Of a stretch of 64,000 nucleotides of DNA, positions 25,831 through 35,338 are shown one piece after another. A program made the position numbers and the translations under genes. The notes under the pieces were generated by a model. The model was given only the letters and a program-made list of their open reading frames with translations. It did no database searches and was not told where the DNA came from. This DNA is from Propionibacteriaceae bacterium (GTDB lineage: Bacteria; Actinomycetota; Actinomycetes; Propionibacteriales; Propionibacteriaceae). Location of the stretch: assembly GCA_031285845.1 (NCBI GenBank), contig JAITVK010000022.1, positions 1 to 64,000 of the forward strand, in the 5' to 3' direction. Numbering within the stretch: the first letter of the stretch is position 1; each line of letters starts with the position of its first letter.

Positions 25831-26126
25831 GATGGGCCTCCCTTCGCCAGCAGAATCATTCTACGACACGCCTTCGGCGATATCGGAAAGCTGGCGCCGA
25901 AACCAACCCATGCGATCCGAGTGCCGCGCTCGACGAGAATCTTGAGAACTTTGCTCATCAGATGTCAAAGTTGATTGTCGGCGTGCGCACGGTTCGAACC
26001 GCCGGTTGACCCGTTTCGGCTTCTGGGGGCCGGTGACCGGTCCTTCAGCCGCCGGGGTCGACCCGTGCTGGGTCTGCCGCTCTGCCTGCACCTCTGTCTG
26101 ACCCCGGGCTGTCCCCGTCACCTCCG
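25831..26126. other. 296-bp gap with no recognised gene
   Basis: This interval separates two minus-strand genes. A reading frame continues through it on the minus strand but has no visible start of its own and no recognisable domain, so I do not call it. No strong hairpin or promoter was seen. Confidence 0.4.
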
Positions 26127-26999
26127 CTACCTGACCGGCGTCGTCTTCTCCGATGCCGCGCCATGGTGTCGGGCGGCCCACCCCGCGCTCCAGGTGACTC
26201 CGATCGAGGCGACGATGACGCAGGCCATCGCGGCCAGCTCGGTCGGGGTCAGTCGCTCGCCGACGATGATAAGAGCGAACACGGCGGCCACAGCGGGTTC
26301 GAGTGACATCAGAATTGAGAAGATCCGTTGGTCGAGGGTTCGCAGCGCTTTCAGCTCGAGCGCGTACGGCGCGACAGAACTCAACAGTCCCACGGCCGCG
26401 CCAGCGCCCCAGATCCACAGGTGCCCCAATCGCGAGCCGTCGATGGTCAACATCGGGATCGTCAACACGACCGCACCGAAGATGTTGGCCCATGCCACCG
26501 GTTCGGCCCCGCGCCAGACCGCGCCGACCTTGGGCGCGACCAGGATGTATCCGGCCCAGCAGGCGGCGGCCGCCAGAGCGAAAGCGACACCGGCCCAGGT
26601 CAAAGACTGCGGTGCGCCGCCCAGGAGGACGACTCCTAGGCCGGCCAACCCGACCCAGATCAAATCTCGCGCGCCGCGGCTTTTGAGGACCGCCACGCTC
26701 AACGGTCCCAAGAACTCGATCGTGACTGCGATGCTGATCGGAATCCGCGAAATCGCCTGATAGAAGGTGAAGTTCATGGCGACCAAAGCCAGACTGTAGC
26801 CTGCGAGCACCAGCCAGTCGTGACGTGAATGGCCTCGCCAGCGTGGTCGCACGGCGATGGCGAGAATGAGTCCGGCCATTGTGACCCGCAGCCAGACCAG
26901 CCCGAGCGGCCCGACCGCACCGAAGAGATTTTTCGCGATGGATGAGCCCAGTTGAACGGTCGCGATGGCCGCCAACGTCATTCCAATGGCTTTCCTCAC
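26127..26999 (-). CDS. EamA-family (RhtA-like) inner-membrane exporter
   Basis: A drug/metabolite-superfamily transporter of 290 residues with about ten transmembrane helices in two EamA repeats (about 10-135 and 145-285). GSSIAKNLFGAVGPLGLVWLR in the first repeat and ALRTLDQRIFSILMSLEPAVAA in the second resemble the threonine/homoserine exporter RhtA. Substrate is not known. GTG 26999 is chosen because TATCCT lies seven bases upstream, suggesting a leaderless start; GTG 27038 and ATG 26981 are alternatives. Confidence 0.85.
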   Translation of the reverse strand: MRKAIGMTLAAIATVQLGSSIAKNLFGAVGPLGLVWLRVTMAGLILAIAVRPRWRGHSRHDWLVLAGYSLALVAMNFTFYQAISRIPISIAVTIEFLGPLSVAVLKSRGARDLIWVGLAGLGVVLLGGAPQSLTWAGVAFALAAAACWAGYILVAPKVGAVWRGAEPVAWANIFGAVVLTIPMLTIDGSRLGHLWIWGAGAAVGLLSSVAPYALELKALRTLDQRIFSILMSLEPAVAAVFALIIVGERLTPTELAAMACVIVASIGVTWSAGWAARHHGAASEKTTPVR

Positions 27000-27091
27000 G
27001 CGTTGAAGGATAGTCGGGTCGCAACGCCCCTGGCCCACGCGAGCGCTGTACGAACGCGGCTATGCGCCACCGTCGGTCCACACTAGCCCGG

Positions 27092-28009
27092 TCACTGGCC
27101 TGCGGCTTGGCTTCCCCGATCGTGGGCGACGGTTCCCGGAATCACTGCTGGACCGGGGATTCCCGCCGCAGTCAGTGCCGCGATCGCCAGTTCTCGAATC
27201 GCGCGCACCAAGTCGTACTGCTGATTCGGCCCGGTTTTGATGCGGATCCGCATGGTCAGCGTGGTCGCAGTGATCGAATCGACTCCGAGCAGCTCGGGTG
27301 GTTCCAGCAGTTTGTCGGCCATCTGCGGGTCTTGGGCGACCTGGTCGAGCACAGAGCTCAGAATCTCGGTCACGCGCGCGACATCCGCGTCGTACGCCAC
27401 GGGCACATCGATCAGGCCGGTGGAGAACCCTTGGGAGATGTTGCCGACCCGCAAAATCTCGCCATTGCGCAGATACCACACCATGCCGGACGTGTCGCGC
27501 AGCTTGGTGATGCGCAAGGTGACGTCTTCGACCGTCCCGGTGACGTCGCCGACTGTGACCTGGTCGCCGACGCCGTACTGGTCTTCGATGATCATCGAAA
27601 TTCCGGACAGATAGTCCTTGATCAGCGACTGTCCACCGAAGCCGAGGATGACCGCGCCGATTCCTGCGGTAGTCAACACCGGCGTGGGTGAGATTCCGAT
27701 CGTCGACATGATCATGAGCGCGCAGACGATCACCACAGTGATCGTCCAGATCGACTTGGTCAGACGGGCGATCGCCAAAACATGGGCGACTCCGCGCCCT
27801 GATCGGACTCCCGACACCGTTCCCAGAGCCAGGACGGCTTTGCGAGCCAACGTGCCCTCGGGTTGGACGGACATCCGCTTCATTCGGGCAGTGACGCGGT
27901 TGATGAGGAAGACCACGACCACGTGGAGGCAGATGGCTGCAGCGATGATGATCAGGATAGTGATCGCCGTGTCGGGCCAGATCCAGATCAGAGGCTTCTG
28001 GGGGTTCAT
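27092..28009 (-). CDS. Small-conductance mechanosensitive channel, MscS family
   Basis: A membrane-tension-gated channel that relieves hypo-osmotic stress. The 305 residues have three predicted helices: about 10-37, 70-100 and the pore-lining TM3 with TTAGIGAVILGFGGQSLIKD. The MscS beta domain (DQYGVGDQVTVGDVTGTVED) and an alpha/beta cage follow. ATG 28009 is preferred because TATCCT (28016-28021) lies six bases upstream and the first helix follows; upstream in-frame starts would cross the divergent DUF2630 promoter. It is divergent from the DUF2630 gene, with 61 bases between starts. Confidence 0.92.
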   Translation of the reverse strand: MNPQKPLIWIWPDTAITILIIIAAAICLHVVVVFLINRVTARMKRMSVQPEGTLARKAVLALGTVSGVRSGRGVAHVLAIARLTKSIWTITVVIVCALMIMSTIGISPTPVLTTAGIGAVILGFGGQSLIKDYLSGISMIIEDQYGVGDQVTVGDVTGTVEDVTLRITKLRDTSGMVWYLRNGEILRVGNISQGFSTGLIDVPVAYDADVARVTEILSSVLDQVAQDPQMADKLLEPPELLGVDSITATTLTMRIRIKTGPNQQYDLVRAIRELAIAALTAAGIPGPAVIPGTVAHDRGSQAAGQ

Positions 28010-28015
28010 GCCACC

Positions 28016-28064
28016 AGGATAGTGCGTCGGGTTGGCCCGCAGACGATATCTGACCGCGTAGAGT
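28016..28064. promoter_or_regulatory. Back-to-back leaderless promoters for the MscS and DUF2630 genes
   Basis: On the minus strand TATCCT (28016-28021) lies six bases from the MscS ATG. On the plus strand TAGAGT (28059-28064) lies six bases from the DUF2630 ATG. Both upstream control regions must therefore overlap within about 40 bases. Confidence 0.6.
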
Positions 28065-28070
28065 GGACCC

Positions 28071-28319
28071 ATGACGACAGACTCAACTCTTCGCGAACGC
28101 ATTTCCGCTTTGGTCGACACTGAGCACGACCTGCGAGCCAAGGTCCAATCCGGCGCCGTCAGTGCGACCGCTGAACGGGAGGAACTGGCCAGCATCGAGC
28201 GCGAACTGGATCAATGCTGGGATTTGTTGCGCCAGCGCCAAGCGGCTCGCGACGCGGGGATCAACCCCGCCACAGCCCGCGTACGCCCCGCTGACGTGGT
28301 CGAAGGCTATCTTGGGTGA
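28071..28319 (+). CDS. DUF2630 family protein
   Basis: A small helical actinobacterial protein of unknown role. The 82 residues match DUF2630: RISALVDTEHDLRAKV, SIERELDQCWDLLRQRQAAR and the C-terminal ATARVRPADVVEGYLG. The first two-thirds are a probable coiled-coil hairpin. The start is leaderless. It lies upstream of hpt on the same strand, with a 150-base gap. Confidence 0.9.
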   Translation: MTTDSTLRERISALVDTEHDLRAKVQSGAVSATAEREELASIERELDQCWDLLRQRQAARDAGINPATARVRPADVVEGYLG

Positions 28320-28452
28320 CCGAGAGGTCCCACGACAACCTCACGTGCTCAATCCTCACTGCGACGTTTGGCCGAGACGCCGAACCGAGGCCCGTCGCTG
28401 GACCACTTCGGCCCGGCGCTGATTTCGACCCCCCGGCCCGACTGTCACCTCG

Positions 28453-28458
28453 TACACT
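28453..28458 (+). promoter_or_regulatory. -10 element of hpt
   Basis: TACACT lies 11 bases before the hpt GTG, predicting an mRNA leader of only about four to five bases and no ribosome binding site. Confidence 0.45.
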
Positions 28459-28469
28459 AGAATCGTCGA

Positions 28470-29024
28470 GTGAATATTGACGATGTGCGCGCGGATCTGA
28501 GCGCAGTCTTGTATGACGAAGACGAGATCGCGGCGAAAATCAACGAACTGGCCGTCAGGATCGACCAGGATTATGAAGGCAAAGACCTTCTGATGGTTGG
28601 AATTCTCAACGGCGCGGTGATGGTGATGGCCGATCTGAGCCGTGCTTTGCGCAACCATTGCGAGATGGATTGGATGGCCATCTCTTCCTATGGCTCGGGG
28701 GTGGCCTCGTCGGGGGTGGTGCGCATTCTGAAAGACATGAACACCTCGATCGTGGATCGTCATGTGCTGATCGTCGAAGACATCGTCGACACAGGATTGA
28801 CCTTGTCGTACCTGATCGAGAACCTGAGGTCGCGCAACCCAGCCAGCATCGAGGTCTGCGCCGGTTTCCGCAAGCCCGAGGCGGCTCGCAACCGCCGGGT
28901 GGACGTCAAATACCTAGGTTTCGACATTCCGAGCGACTTTGTCGTGGGGTACGGCCTGGATTACGCTGGAAGGTATCGTAATCTTCGAGGGCTCGGCATC
29001 TTGGATCCCAAGGTCTACTCTTGA
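28470..29024 (+). CDS. hpt: Hypoxanthine phosphoribosyltransferase
   Basis: Purine salvage enzyme joining hypoxanthine or guanine to PRPP. The 184 residues include the PPi loop region VGILNGAVMVMADLSRAL and the PRPP-binding motif VLIVEDIVDTGLTLSYL (about residues 100-116). The hpt-ftsH-folE order is conserved in actinobacteria. The GTG start follows a near-leaderless promoter. Confidence 0.95.
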   Translation: MNIDDVRADLSAVLYDEDEIAAKINELAVRIDQDYEGKDLLMVGILNGAVMVMADLSRALRNHCEMDWMAISSYGSGVASSGVVRILKDMNTSIVDRHVLIVEDIVDTGLTLSYLIENLRSRNPASIEVCAGFRKPEAARNRRVDVKYLGFDIPSDFVVGYGLDYAGRYRNLRGLGILDPKVYS

Positions 29025-29029
29025 GGCTG

Positions 29030-29069
29030 CGACACATGTTGTCGTCCCCGGTGGGGCGTCGATGTGTCG
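29030..29069 (+). terminator. Hairpin between hpt and ftsH
   Basis: CGACACAT (29030-29037) and ATGTGTCG (29062-29069) form a perfect outer stem, and CCCC/GGGG pair inside. It begins five bases after the hpt stop and lies just before the ftsH leader. It may terminate hpt transcripts or attenuate read-through; no T tract follows. Confidence 0.55.
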
Positions 29070-29103
29070 GTTGAACGCCTGACATGAATGAAGCGGAGTG
29101 AAC

Positions 29104-31578
29104 GTGGCGAAGAAAATCCTCAAAAGCCCCTTTCTTTGGGTGCTGGTCGCTCTGGTGGCATTGGGACTGATCGTCCGATTGGCTCAAGGCGGCTCTGAGT
29201 ACGAGGAGGTGCCGACGTCGCAGGCCGTGGCCGTCATCATGGGCGACGAGCCGCTGACGAAGGTCACTTTGACCGATCAGGAGCAACTCATCCAGATCGA
29301 GAAGGTCGACGGGACGAAGATCCAGGCGTACTGGATCGGAGCCATGGGTGACACCTTGGCCAAGCGTCTCGACACTCGCGTGACGAACAACACGCTGAAA
29401 GAGTGGAACGGCGACAACGCCACGCCGGGCTTCTGGAGTTCGCTGCTGTCGTGGGTCCTGCCGATGCTGCTGTTGGCTGGCTTGTTCATCTTGCTGATGG
29501 GGTCGATGGGCGGCGGCGCCGGAGGACGGCTGTTCAACTTCGGTCGTTCGCGGGCCAAGGTCGCCAACAAGGACACCCCCAAGACCACGTTCGCCGATGT
29601 CGCCGGGGTCGACGAGGCGGTTGAGGAGCTCCAAGAGATCAAGGAGTTCCTCCAAGAGCCCGGCAAATTCAAAGCGCTCGGCGCGAAGATACCCAAAGGC
29701 GTGTTGTTGTACGGCCCTCCGGGGACGGGCAAAACCCTGTTGGCTCGGGCCGTCGCTGGCGAGGCCGGGGTGCCGTTCTATTCCATCTCCGGTTCGGACT
29801 TCGTCGAGATGTTTGTCGGCGTGGGAGCCTCCCGGGTCAGAGATCTGTTCGATCAGGCCAAAGCCAACGCGCCTGCCATCGTGTTCATCGACGAGATCGA
29901 CGCGGTCGGACGGCATCGTGGCGCGGGCATGGGCGGCGGCCATGACGAGCGCGAGCAAACGTTGAACCAGTTGCTGGTCGAAATGGACGGCTTCGACGTC
30001 CACGGCGGCGTCATCCTGATCGCGGCCACCAACCGGCCTGATGTGCTTGATCCGGCGTTGCTGCGGCCAGGCCGTTTCGACCGTCAAATCGCGGTGGACG
30101 CCCCTGATCTGAAGGGCAGATACAAAATCTTGCAGGTCCATGCCACCGGCAAACCGTTGGCCCACGATGTCGACCTGCAAACCGTGGCCCGGCGTACGCC
30201 TGGATTCACTGGCGCGGATCTGGCCAATGTGCTCAACGAGGCGGCATTGTTGGCGGCTCGGACTAATCAGACTCAGATCACCAACTCGACGCTGGACGAG
30301 TCGATCGACCGGGTGATCGCCGGACCGCAGAAGCGCAGTCGGGTGATGAACGCTCACGAGATCCTGATCACCGCCTACCATGAGGGCGGCCATGCCCTGG
30401 TGGCGGCGGCCATGCCAGGGTCCGATCCGGTCCAGAAGATCACGATTCTGCCGCGCGGGCAGGCCCTGGGTTACACCATGGTTCTGCCCGACCAGGACAA
30501 ATACTCTCAAACTCGCGGCCAACTGCTCGACTCATTGGCGTACATGCTCGGTGGTCGTTCGGCTGAGGAACTGATCTTCCATGATCCGACCACTGGCGCG
30601 GCCAATGACATCGAGAAGGCGACGAAGACGGCCCGCGCGATGGTGATGCAGTACGGCATGACCGAGTCCCTCGGTGCGGTGCGCTACGGTTCGGATGATC
30701 GGGAGCCCTTCGTCGGGATGGAGATGGGGCACGCTTCGACGATCTCTCCCGAGACGGCCGCGGTCATCGACGCCGAAGTGGCCGCCCTGATCAACAACGC
30801 GCATCAGGAGGCTTTCGACACATTGGTGTCCAATCGTGTGATCCTCGACGAGCTTGTGCGCCAACTGTTGGAACACGAGACCTTGGACAAAGAACAGGTG
30901 GCGCAAATCTTCGCGCATCTGAAGATGCGTCCGGTACGTCCGGCCTGGACGGGCTCGGACACTCGCCAGCCCTCCGACATCCCGCCTGTGCCCGAGCCGT
31001 TCATTCCGGAGCCGAATCTGGACGACGACGCGCCAGGAGGGTTGGAGACTCCGGGCGCGCACCCGGTGACCGTCCAACCGTTGGGCCCGGGTGTGGGTTC
31101 TCCCGCAGTCCCGCCGCTGTCGGCGTCCGGCGTGGATTCGGTCGGGCAGGCGCCACAGTCATCGCTTCCAGCGCAACCTGGTCCTGCCGTGACGCCACCG
31201 CAACTCGGTCCCGTCGGGCCGGCGCCGGCGGCGCCTTGGACTCCGACTGATCCGGGTGTTCAGTCGGGCTCGGCTCCTAGTCAACCGCCGACGACGTCTT
31301 CGGGTCTCACTGATCCTGATGCTCACCCGGGCTCGGTGGCCGGCCAGCCGCCGGCGTCGCAGGCTCCGACAGGTTGGGTGGCTCCGATTGGCGGACCCGG
31401 GGTGTCGTACCCGAGCGTGCCAGGAGTTGTTCCTGGTGAGCCCGCTGGTGTTCCGCCGGTGACCGGTTCGCCCACCCCGCCTGCTGGTGGTGGTCAGCTG
31501 CCAGCCGAAGGGCCTTTGGGTCCGGGCACGTGGATCGACCCGCAGCCGCCGACCCAGTTGCCGCCGCCGCGCGTCTGA
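29104..31578 (+). CDS. ftsH: ATP-dependent zinc metalloprotease FtsH
   Basis: A membrane-bound AAA protease degrading damaged membrane and regulatory proteins. Two transmembrane helices flank a short external domain (about residues 10-28 and 112-135). The AAA module has Walker A GPPGTGKT near 204 and Walker [12 protein letters not shown] near 260. The zinc site is HEGGH near 426. A Pro/Gly/Ser-rich tail of about 190 residues, longer than in E. coli, ends the protein. GTG 29104 is preferred over GTG 29098 because GGAG lies five bases before it. The gene sits between hpt and folE. Confidence 0.96.
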   Translation: MAKKILKSPFLWVLVALVALGLIVRLAQGGSEYEEVPTSQAVAVIMGDEPLTKVTLTDQEQLIQIEKVDGTKIQAYWIGAMGDTLAKRLDTRVTNNTLKEWNGDNATPGFWSSLLSWVLPMLLLAGLFILLMGSMGGGAGGRLFNFGRSRAKVANKDTPKTTFADVAGVDEAVEELQEIKEFLQEPGKFKALGAKIPKGVLLYGPPGTGKTLLARAVAGEAGVPFYSISGSDFVEMFVGVGASRVRDLFDQAKANAPAIVFIDEIDAVGRHRGAGMGGGHDEREQTLNQLLVEMDGFDVHGGVILIAATNRPDVLDPALLRPGRFDRQIAVDAPDLKGRYKILQVHATGKPLAHDVDLQTVARRTPGFTGADLANVLNEAALLAARTNQTQITNSTLDESIDRVIAGPQKRSRVMNAHEILITAYHEGGHALVAAAMPGSDPVQKITILPRGQALGYTMVLPDQDKYSQTRGQLLDSLAYMLGGRSAEELIFHDPTTGAANDIEKATKTARAMVMQYGMTESLGAVRYGSDDREPFVGMEMGHASTISPETAAVIDAEVAALINNAHQEAFDTLVSNRVILDELVRQLLEHETLDKEQVAQIFAHLKMRPVRPAWTGSDTRQPSDIPPVPEPFIPEPNLDDDAPGGLETPGAHPVTVQPLGPGVGSPAVPPLSASGVDSVGQAPQSSLPAQPGPAVTPPQLGPVGPAPAAPWTPTDPGVQSGSAPSQPPTTSSGLTDPDAHPGSVAGQPPASQAPTGWVAPIGGPGVSYPSVPGVVPGEPAGVPPVTGSPTPPAGGGQLPAEGPLGPGTWIDPQPPTQLPPPRV

Positions 31579-31758
31579 GACGGATCAAGCTGTGTTCCAC
31601 GCGGGGGCGTGACGCCACGAGCCCGCGCAGCATGTCCACCGTCGGACTCGCCCGCGTCCTCTTCCAGGTGGACGGAGCCTCCGCGGGGCTGGGCCGCATC
31701 TCCGACCTCGACCACCCTCCTGGCGTAATATCACATAACCCCGAGGTAGGGTAGTGGT

Positions 31759-32334
31759 ATGACGTTTGACGCTGAGCGAGTGGAGGCAGCGATCCGCGAG
31801 TTGCTGATCGGCATCGGTGAGGACCCTGAGCGCGAGGGCCTGCGCGACACCCCGGCCCGGGTCGCGAGGGCCTATCAGGAGGCGTTCAGTGGCCTGGAGG
31901 CCGATCCGGCGCAGGTCTTGGGCACCCGCTTCAGCCACGACCATCGTGACATGGTGTTGGTGAAGGACATCGAGCTGTGGAGCTATTGCGAACACCATTT
32001 GGTTCCGTTCACCGGCCTGGCCCATGTCGGCTACATTCCGGGGGAGGCCAAGCAGATCGTCGGGCTGTCGAAGCTGGCCCGATTGGTCGACGTCTTCGCC
32101 AAGCGTCCCCAAGTGCAAGAACGGCTGACCACGCAGATCGCTGACGCGTTGGTCGAGCAGTTGGCTCCCACAGGCGCGATCGTGGTGATCGAGGCCGAAC
32201 ATTTGTGCATGTCGATGCGCGGAGTACACAAGCCAGGTTCACGTACGGTGACCTCGGCCGTACGAGGGACCCTGCACAATCCGGCGACTCGGGCCGAAGC
32301 GATGAGTCTGATCTTGGCCTCGCGCGGTCAGTGA
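31759..32334 (+). CDS. folE: GTP cyclohydrolase I
   Basis: First step of tetrahydrofolate synthesis, converting GTP to dihydroneopterin triphosphate. The 191 residues carry [16 protein letters not shown], the zinc-binding Cys in [12 protein letters not shown], the His residues of that loop, and [17 protein letters not shown] at 31747-31752 lies six bases before the ATG, so folE has its own leaderless promoter although it follows ftsH. Confidence 0.96.
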   Translation: MTFDAERVEAAIRELLIGIGEDPEREGLRDTPARVARAYQEAFSGLEADPAQVLGTRFSHDHRDMVLVKDIELWSYCEHHLVPFTGLAHVGYIPGEAKQIVGLSKLARLVDVFAKRPQVQERLTTQIADALVEQLAPTGAIVVIEAEHLCMSMRGVHKPGSRTVTSAVRGTLHNPATRAEAMSLILASRGQ

Positions 32335-32627
32335 CAACAGCACATGTCTGGCGTGGGATAACTCCAGGGGCTTGATCGGTAACAGTTCGGTATAGCTTAG
32401 GTAACAATTCGCCTCGACGCCTGTTGGTTCATCACGCGAACAGGCAGTGTTGTCGTGATGAGCGAGGCTCGATCATCCCAGTCGGCTCGTACGCGATCTT
32501 GGCGAGTCTTGGCTTGTGGAAGGCGTTTTTTTGCAGCAGCCCATCCGGGCGGACGCTCCGATCCTGACCCGGATTCTGGAGCCGAGAACATGGGCACGAC
32601 GCTGCGAAACAGCTCACCATGGAGGGG

Positions 32628-32677
32628 TTGACGCCAAACCAGCATGTGCTAGGCTCATCGCAATGGAAGCGCTTCCA
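32628..32677 (+). promoter_or_regulatory. Promoter and LacI-type operator of the sugar ABC operon
   Basis: TTGACG (32628-32633) and TAGGCT (32650-32655) are 16 bases apart. A perfect 14-bp palindrome TGGAAGCGCTTCCA at 32664-32677 follows around the predicted transcription start. Its central CG is typical of LacI/GalR operators, and it differs at two symmetric positions from the Streptomyces CebR operator TGGGAGCGCTCCCA. The LacI-family gene at 36272 is the likely repressor. Nothing else stands out in the 420-bp gap 32335-32754. Confidence 0.8.
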
Positions 32678-32754
32678 CAGGGGGAGCCCGACCACTTCCC
32701 GGGTTCGGGAAGAGTCATAGGAATCTGTTTTTTGACAGACGAAGGAGTCATCTA

Positions 32755-34095
32755 GTGCGTTACACAAAACTCAAGAAGGTTGCCACTGTTGGTGTGGCCC
32801 TCATCACGGCGGGTGTCGCTCTGACTGGTTGCTCGGGCAACTCCGGCAACGGCGGCGCATCGGCTGGAACCAGCGATTCGGCCAGCACGACCCAGCAGAT
32901 CACGCTCACCATCGGCACGTTCAACAACTTCGGTTACGACGCCCCGACGAGCACCTTGCAGGGCGCTGACCTGTATCAGAAGTACATGGACACCCATCCC
33001 AACATCAAGATCGAAGCCACCGTGGCCGCGAAGTCCGATGACGCCCGCTCCTCGTTCAACACCGCGCTGGGCACCGGCTCGGGCGCGTACGACATCCAGG
33101 CCGTCGACGTCGACTGGATGCCCGACATGATCAAGAACGCTGACAAGCTGATCGACCTGTCCGACGTCATTCCGTCTGATCGCTACCAGGATTGGAAGAC
33201 TCAGATCGCCACCACCACCGATGGCAAGCTGATCGGCGCTGGAACCGACATCGGCCCTGAGGCGATCTGCTACCGTTCCGACCTGTTCGCCAAGGCTGGT
33301 CTGCCGACCGATCGTACGGAAGTCGCCGCACTGCTCAAGGGTGGTTGGGACAAGTATTTCGAGATCGGACAGCAGTTTATGGCCGCCAACACTGGCGCCT
33401 TCTGGTTCGACTCGATGGCCGCGACCTATCAGGGCATGGTCAACCAGATCGAGGCCTCCTACATCGATCCTGACTCCGGCGACATCATCGCGCTAGACAA
33501 CGCCGACGTCAAGGCCGCGTACGACCAACTGACCGCCGCTGCCGCCCAGTCGGCTGGCCTGATGCAATGGAGTGATGACTGGAGCGCGGGCATGAAGTCC
33601 GACACCGGCTTCGCGACCATGCTGTGCCCGGCGTGGATCATCAACAACATGAAGAACGCCGCTGGCGAGGACTTCAAGGGCTGGGACATGGCCGACGTCT
33701 TCCCTGGTGGTGGCGGTGACTGGGGCGGTTCGTACCTCGTCATTCCCACGCAGTCGAAGAACCAGGAAGCCGCTAAGGACCTGGTCGAGTGGCTGACCGC
33801 TCCCGAGCAGCAGGTCGCGGTCTTCGCCGCCGCCTCCAACTACCCGTCGGCAGTGGATGCTCAGCAGGACTCCACGGTCCAGGCCAAGACTGACGCCTTC
33901 TTGAACAGCGCTCCGGTGGGCGAGATCTTCGCCAACCGCGCCGCCGCCATCGATGTGGTCCCCTACAAGGGCTCGTCGTGGTTCGACATTCAATCCAAGA
34001 TGGCCGATGCTCTGAACCGGGTCGACGTCGACAAGACGACGAACGCTGCTGATTCATGGAGCACCTGGCAGAACGACGTCAAGGCTCTCGCCTGA
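32755..34095 (+). CDS. Sugar ABC transporter solute-binding lipoprotein
   Basis: Captures a sugar outside the membrane for the two downstream permeases. A signal peptide ends in lipobox ALTGC, with Cys26 lipidated. The mature 420 residues are a family-1 extracellular binding protein (ITLTIGTFNNFGYDAP, WFDSMAATYQGMVNQIEASY, AKDLVEWLTAPEQQ). GAAGGAG precedes the GTG start. Neighbouring permeases and regulator resemble cellobiose-type CebEFG/CebR systems, but the sugar is not proven. No ATPase gene is present, so a shared MsiK-type ATPase is likely. Confidence 0.92.
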   Translation: MRYTKLKKVATVGVALITAGVALTGCSGNSGNGGASAGTSDSASTTQQITLTIGTFNNFGYDAPTSTLQGADLYQKYMDTHPNIKIEATVAAKSDDARSSFNTALGTGSGAYDIQAVDVDWMPDMIKNADKLIDLSDVIPSDRYQDWKTQIATTTDGKLIGAGTDIGPEAICYRSDLFAKAGLPTDRTEVAALLKGGWDKYFEIGQQFMAANTGAFWFDSMAATYQGMVNQIEASYIDPDSGDIIALDNADVKAAYDQLTAAAAQSAGLMQWSDDWSAGMKSDTGFATMLCPAWIINNMKNAAGEDFKGWDMADVFPGGGGDWGGSYLVIPTQSKNQEAAKDLVEWLTAPEQQVAVFAAASNYPSAVDAQQDSTVQAKTDAFLNSAPVGEIFANRAAAIDVVPYKGSSWFDIQSKMADALNRVDVDKTTNAADSWSTWQNDVKALA

Positions 34096-34107
34096 CACCA
34101 TGATCCG

Positions 34108-34137
34108 GTGGTGGGGGGTGATGACACTCCCCACCAC
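34108..34137 (+). terminator. Strong hairpin after the binding-protein gene
   Basis: GTGGTGGGG (34108-34116) and CCCCACCAC (34129-34137) form a perfect 9-bp stem, with GTG/CAC extending it inside. TGTTTCTTTGCTTCTC follows, so it resembles an intrinsic terminator. Placed between the lipoprotein and permease genes, it would make the binding protein more abundant than the membrane subunits. Confidence 0.8.
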
Positions 34138-34291
34138 TGTTTCTTTGCTTCTCAAGGCGCTGATCCACATCGTCGCGCGGGTCAGCGTCACAACCTGGTG
34201 ACCGGGAGGTCACACAACTGTCTAGGTGGTTCGGCGTCGAAGCCCCAACCACTAGGCGATCGCCACCGTGTGGACCAGAAAGGTCAGTGCC

Positions 34292-35338
34292 GTGTCTTCC
34301 ACAGTTCCGTCAACGAAGTCGCCGCTGAGTCGAAGAGCCAAACTCAGCCGCTTCGACGTCAAAGCCTCGCCGTACTTCTATATCGCTCCCTTCTTCATCG
34401 TGTTCGCCATCATGGGACTGTTCCCGTTGTTCTACACGGTGTTCATCTCCACGCGTAAGTGGAACTCGGTGGCTGGTGACCAAGGTGTGGCGGCGGCGTA
34501 CTGCAATCTTGACAACGCTGGTGACTGCAAAGGCGTCACGTCCTGGATGGGCAACTTCCAGTGGGCGCTGTCGAATCCAGACTTCGTCGAGGCGCTGCGC
34601 AACACGATCGCCATCTTCTTGTTGTCGTCGATCCCGCAGATCATCATCGCCATTCTGTTGGCGTTCGTGCTGTCGTCCAATCTGAGGGCGAAGACGTTCT
34701 GGCGGATGGGCGTGCTGTTCCCCTACATCATCGCGCCAATGGCCGCGGGTATCATTTTCCGCCAGGTCTTCGCCGATGAGACCGGCGTGGTCAACCAAAT
34801 CATCACCGGGCTGGGGTTGCCCGCCGTATCGTGGCACGCCAACACGTTCGCCTCATGGGTGGCGGTGTCCACCATCGTCAATTTCCGGTGGATCGGCTAC
34901 AACACGCTGGTCATCTTGGCGGCGATGCAGGCCGTTCCCAACGAGACCATCGAGGCGGCGGTCATCGATGGCGCCGGGCGGGTGCGCCAATTGTTGTCCA
35001 TCACCTTGCCGATGATCCGTCCAACCCTCATCTTCGTCATCATCACCTCGACGATCGGAGGTCTACAGATCTTCGACGAGCCGCAGATGTACTCCGAGGG
35101 CACGACGTACGGCGGTTCCAACAACCAGTTCTTGACGTTGACGCAGTTCATGTGGAAGACCGGATTCGTCTCCACCAATGACTCAAACATGGGTCGAGCC
35201 GCCGCGATCTCGTGGATGCTGTTCCTTCTGGTGGTGGTGTTCGCCATCCTCAGTTACATCCTGACTTCGCGAATCTCCTCAGGGGCGTCGAACGCGCCCA
35301 AGACTTCGAAGCGCGCGCGGAAGGCGGCCTCACGATGA
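34292..35338 (+). CDS. Sugar ABC transporter permease (MalF/CebF type)
   Basis: An inner-membrane subunit with six predicted helices and 348 residues. It has PYFYIAPFFIVFAIMGLFPL at the start and the cytoplasmic EAA loop EAAVIDGAGRVRQLLSITLPMI that docks the ATPase. FLLSSIPQIIIAILLAF and KTFWRMGVLFPYIIAPMA resemble cellobiose-type CebF permeases. GTG 34292 has AAAGG eight bases upstream; GTG 34268 is an alternative. Its stop overlaps the next permease start by four bases. Confidence 0.92.
   Translation: MSSTVPSTKSPLSRRAKLSRFDVKASPYFYIAPFFIVFAIMGLFPLFYTVFISTRKWNSVAGDQGVAAAYCNLDNAGDCKGVTSWMGNFQWALSNPDFVEALRNTIAIFLLSSIPQIIIAILLAFVLSSNLRAKTFWRMGVLFPYIIAPMAAGIIFRQVFADETGVVNQIITGLGLPAVSWHANTFASWVAVSTIVNFRWIGYNTLVILAAMQAVPNETIEAAVIDGAGRVRQLLSITLPMIRPTLIFVIITSTIGGLQIFDEPQMYSEGTTYGGSNNQFLTLTQFMWKTGFVSTNDSNMGRAAAISWMLFLLVVVFAILSYILTSRISSGASNAPKTSKRARKAASR

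Noticed and set aside
25861-27081. Long minus-strand open frame over the EamA gene
   Set aside because: It is Arg-rich and antisense-like in composition with no domain, while the other frame encodes a clear ten-helix exporter.
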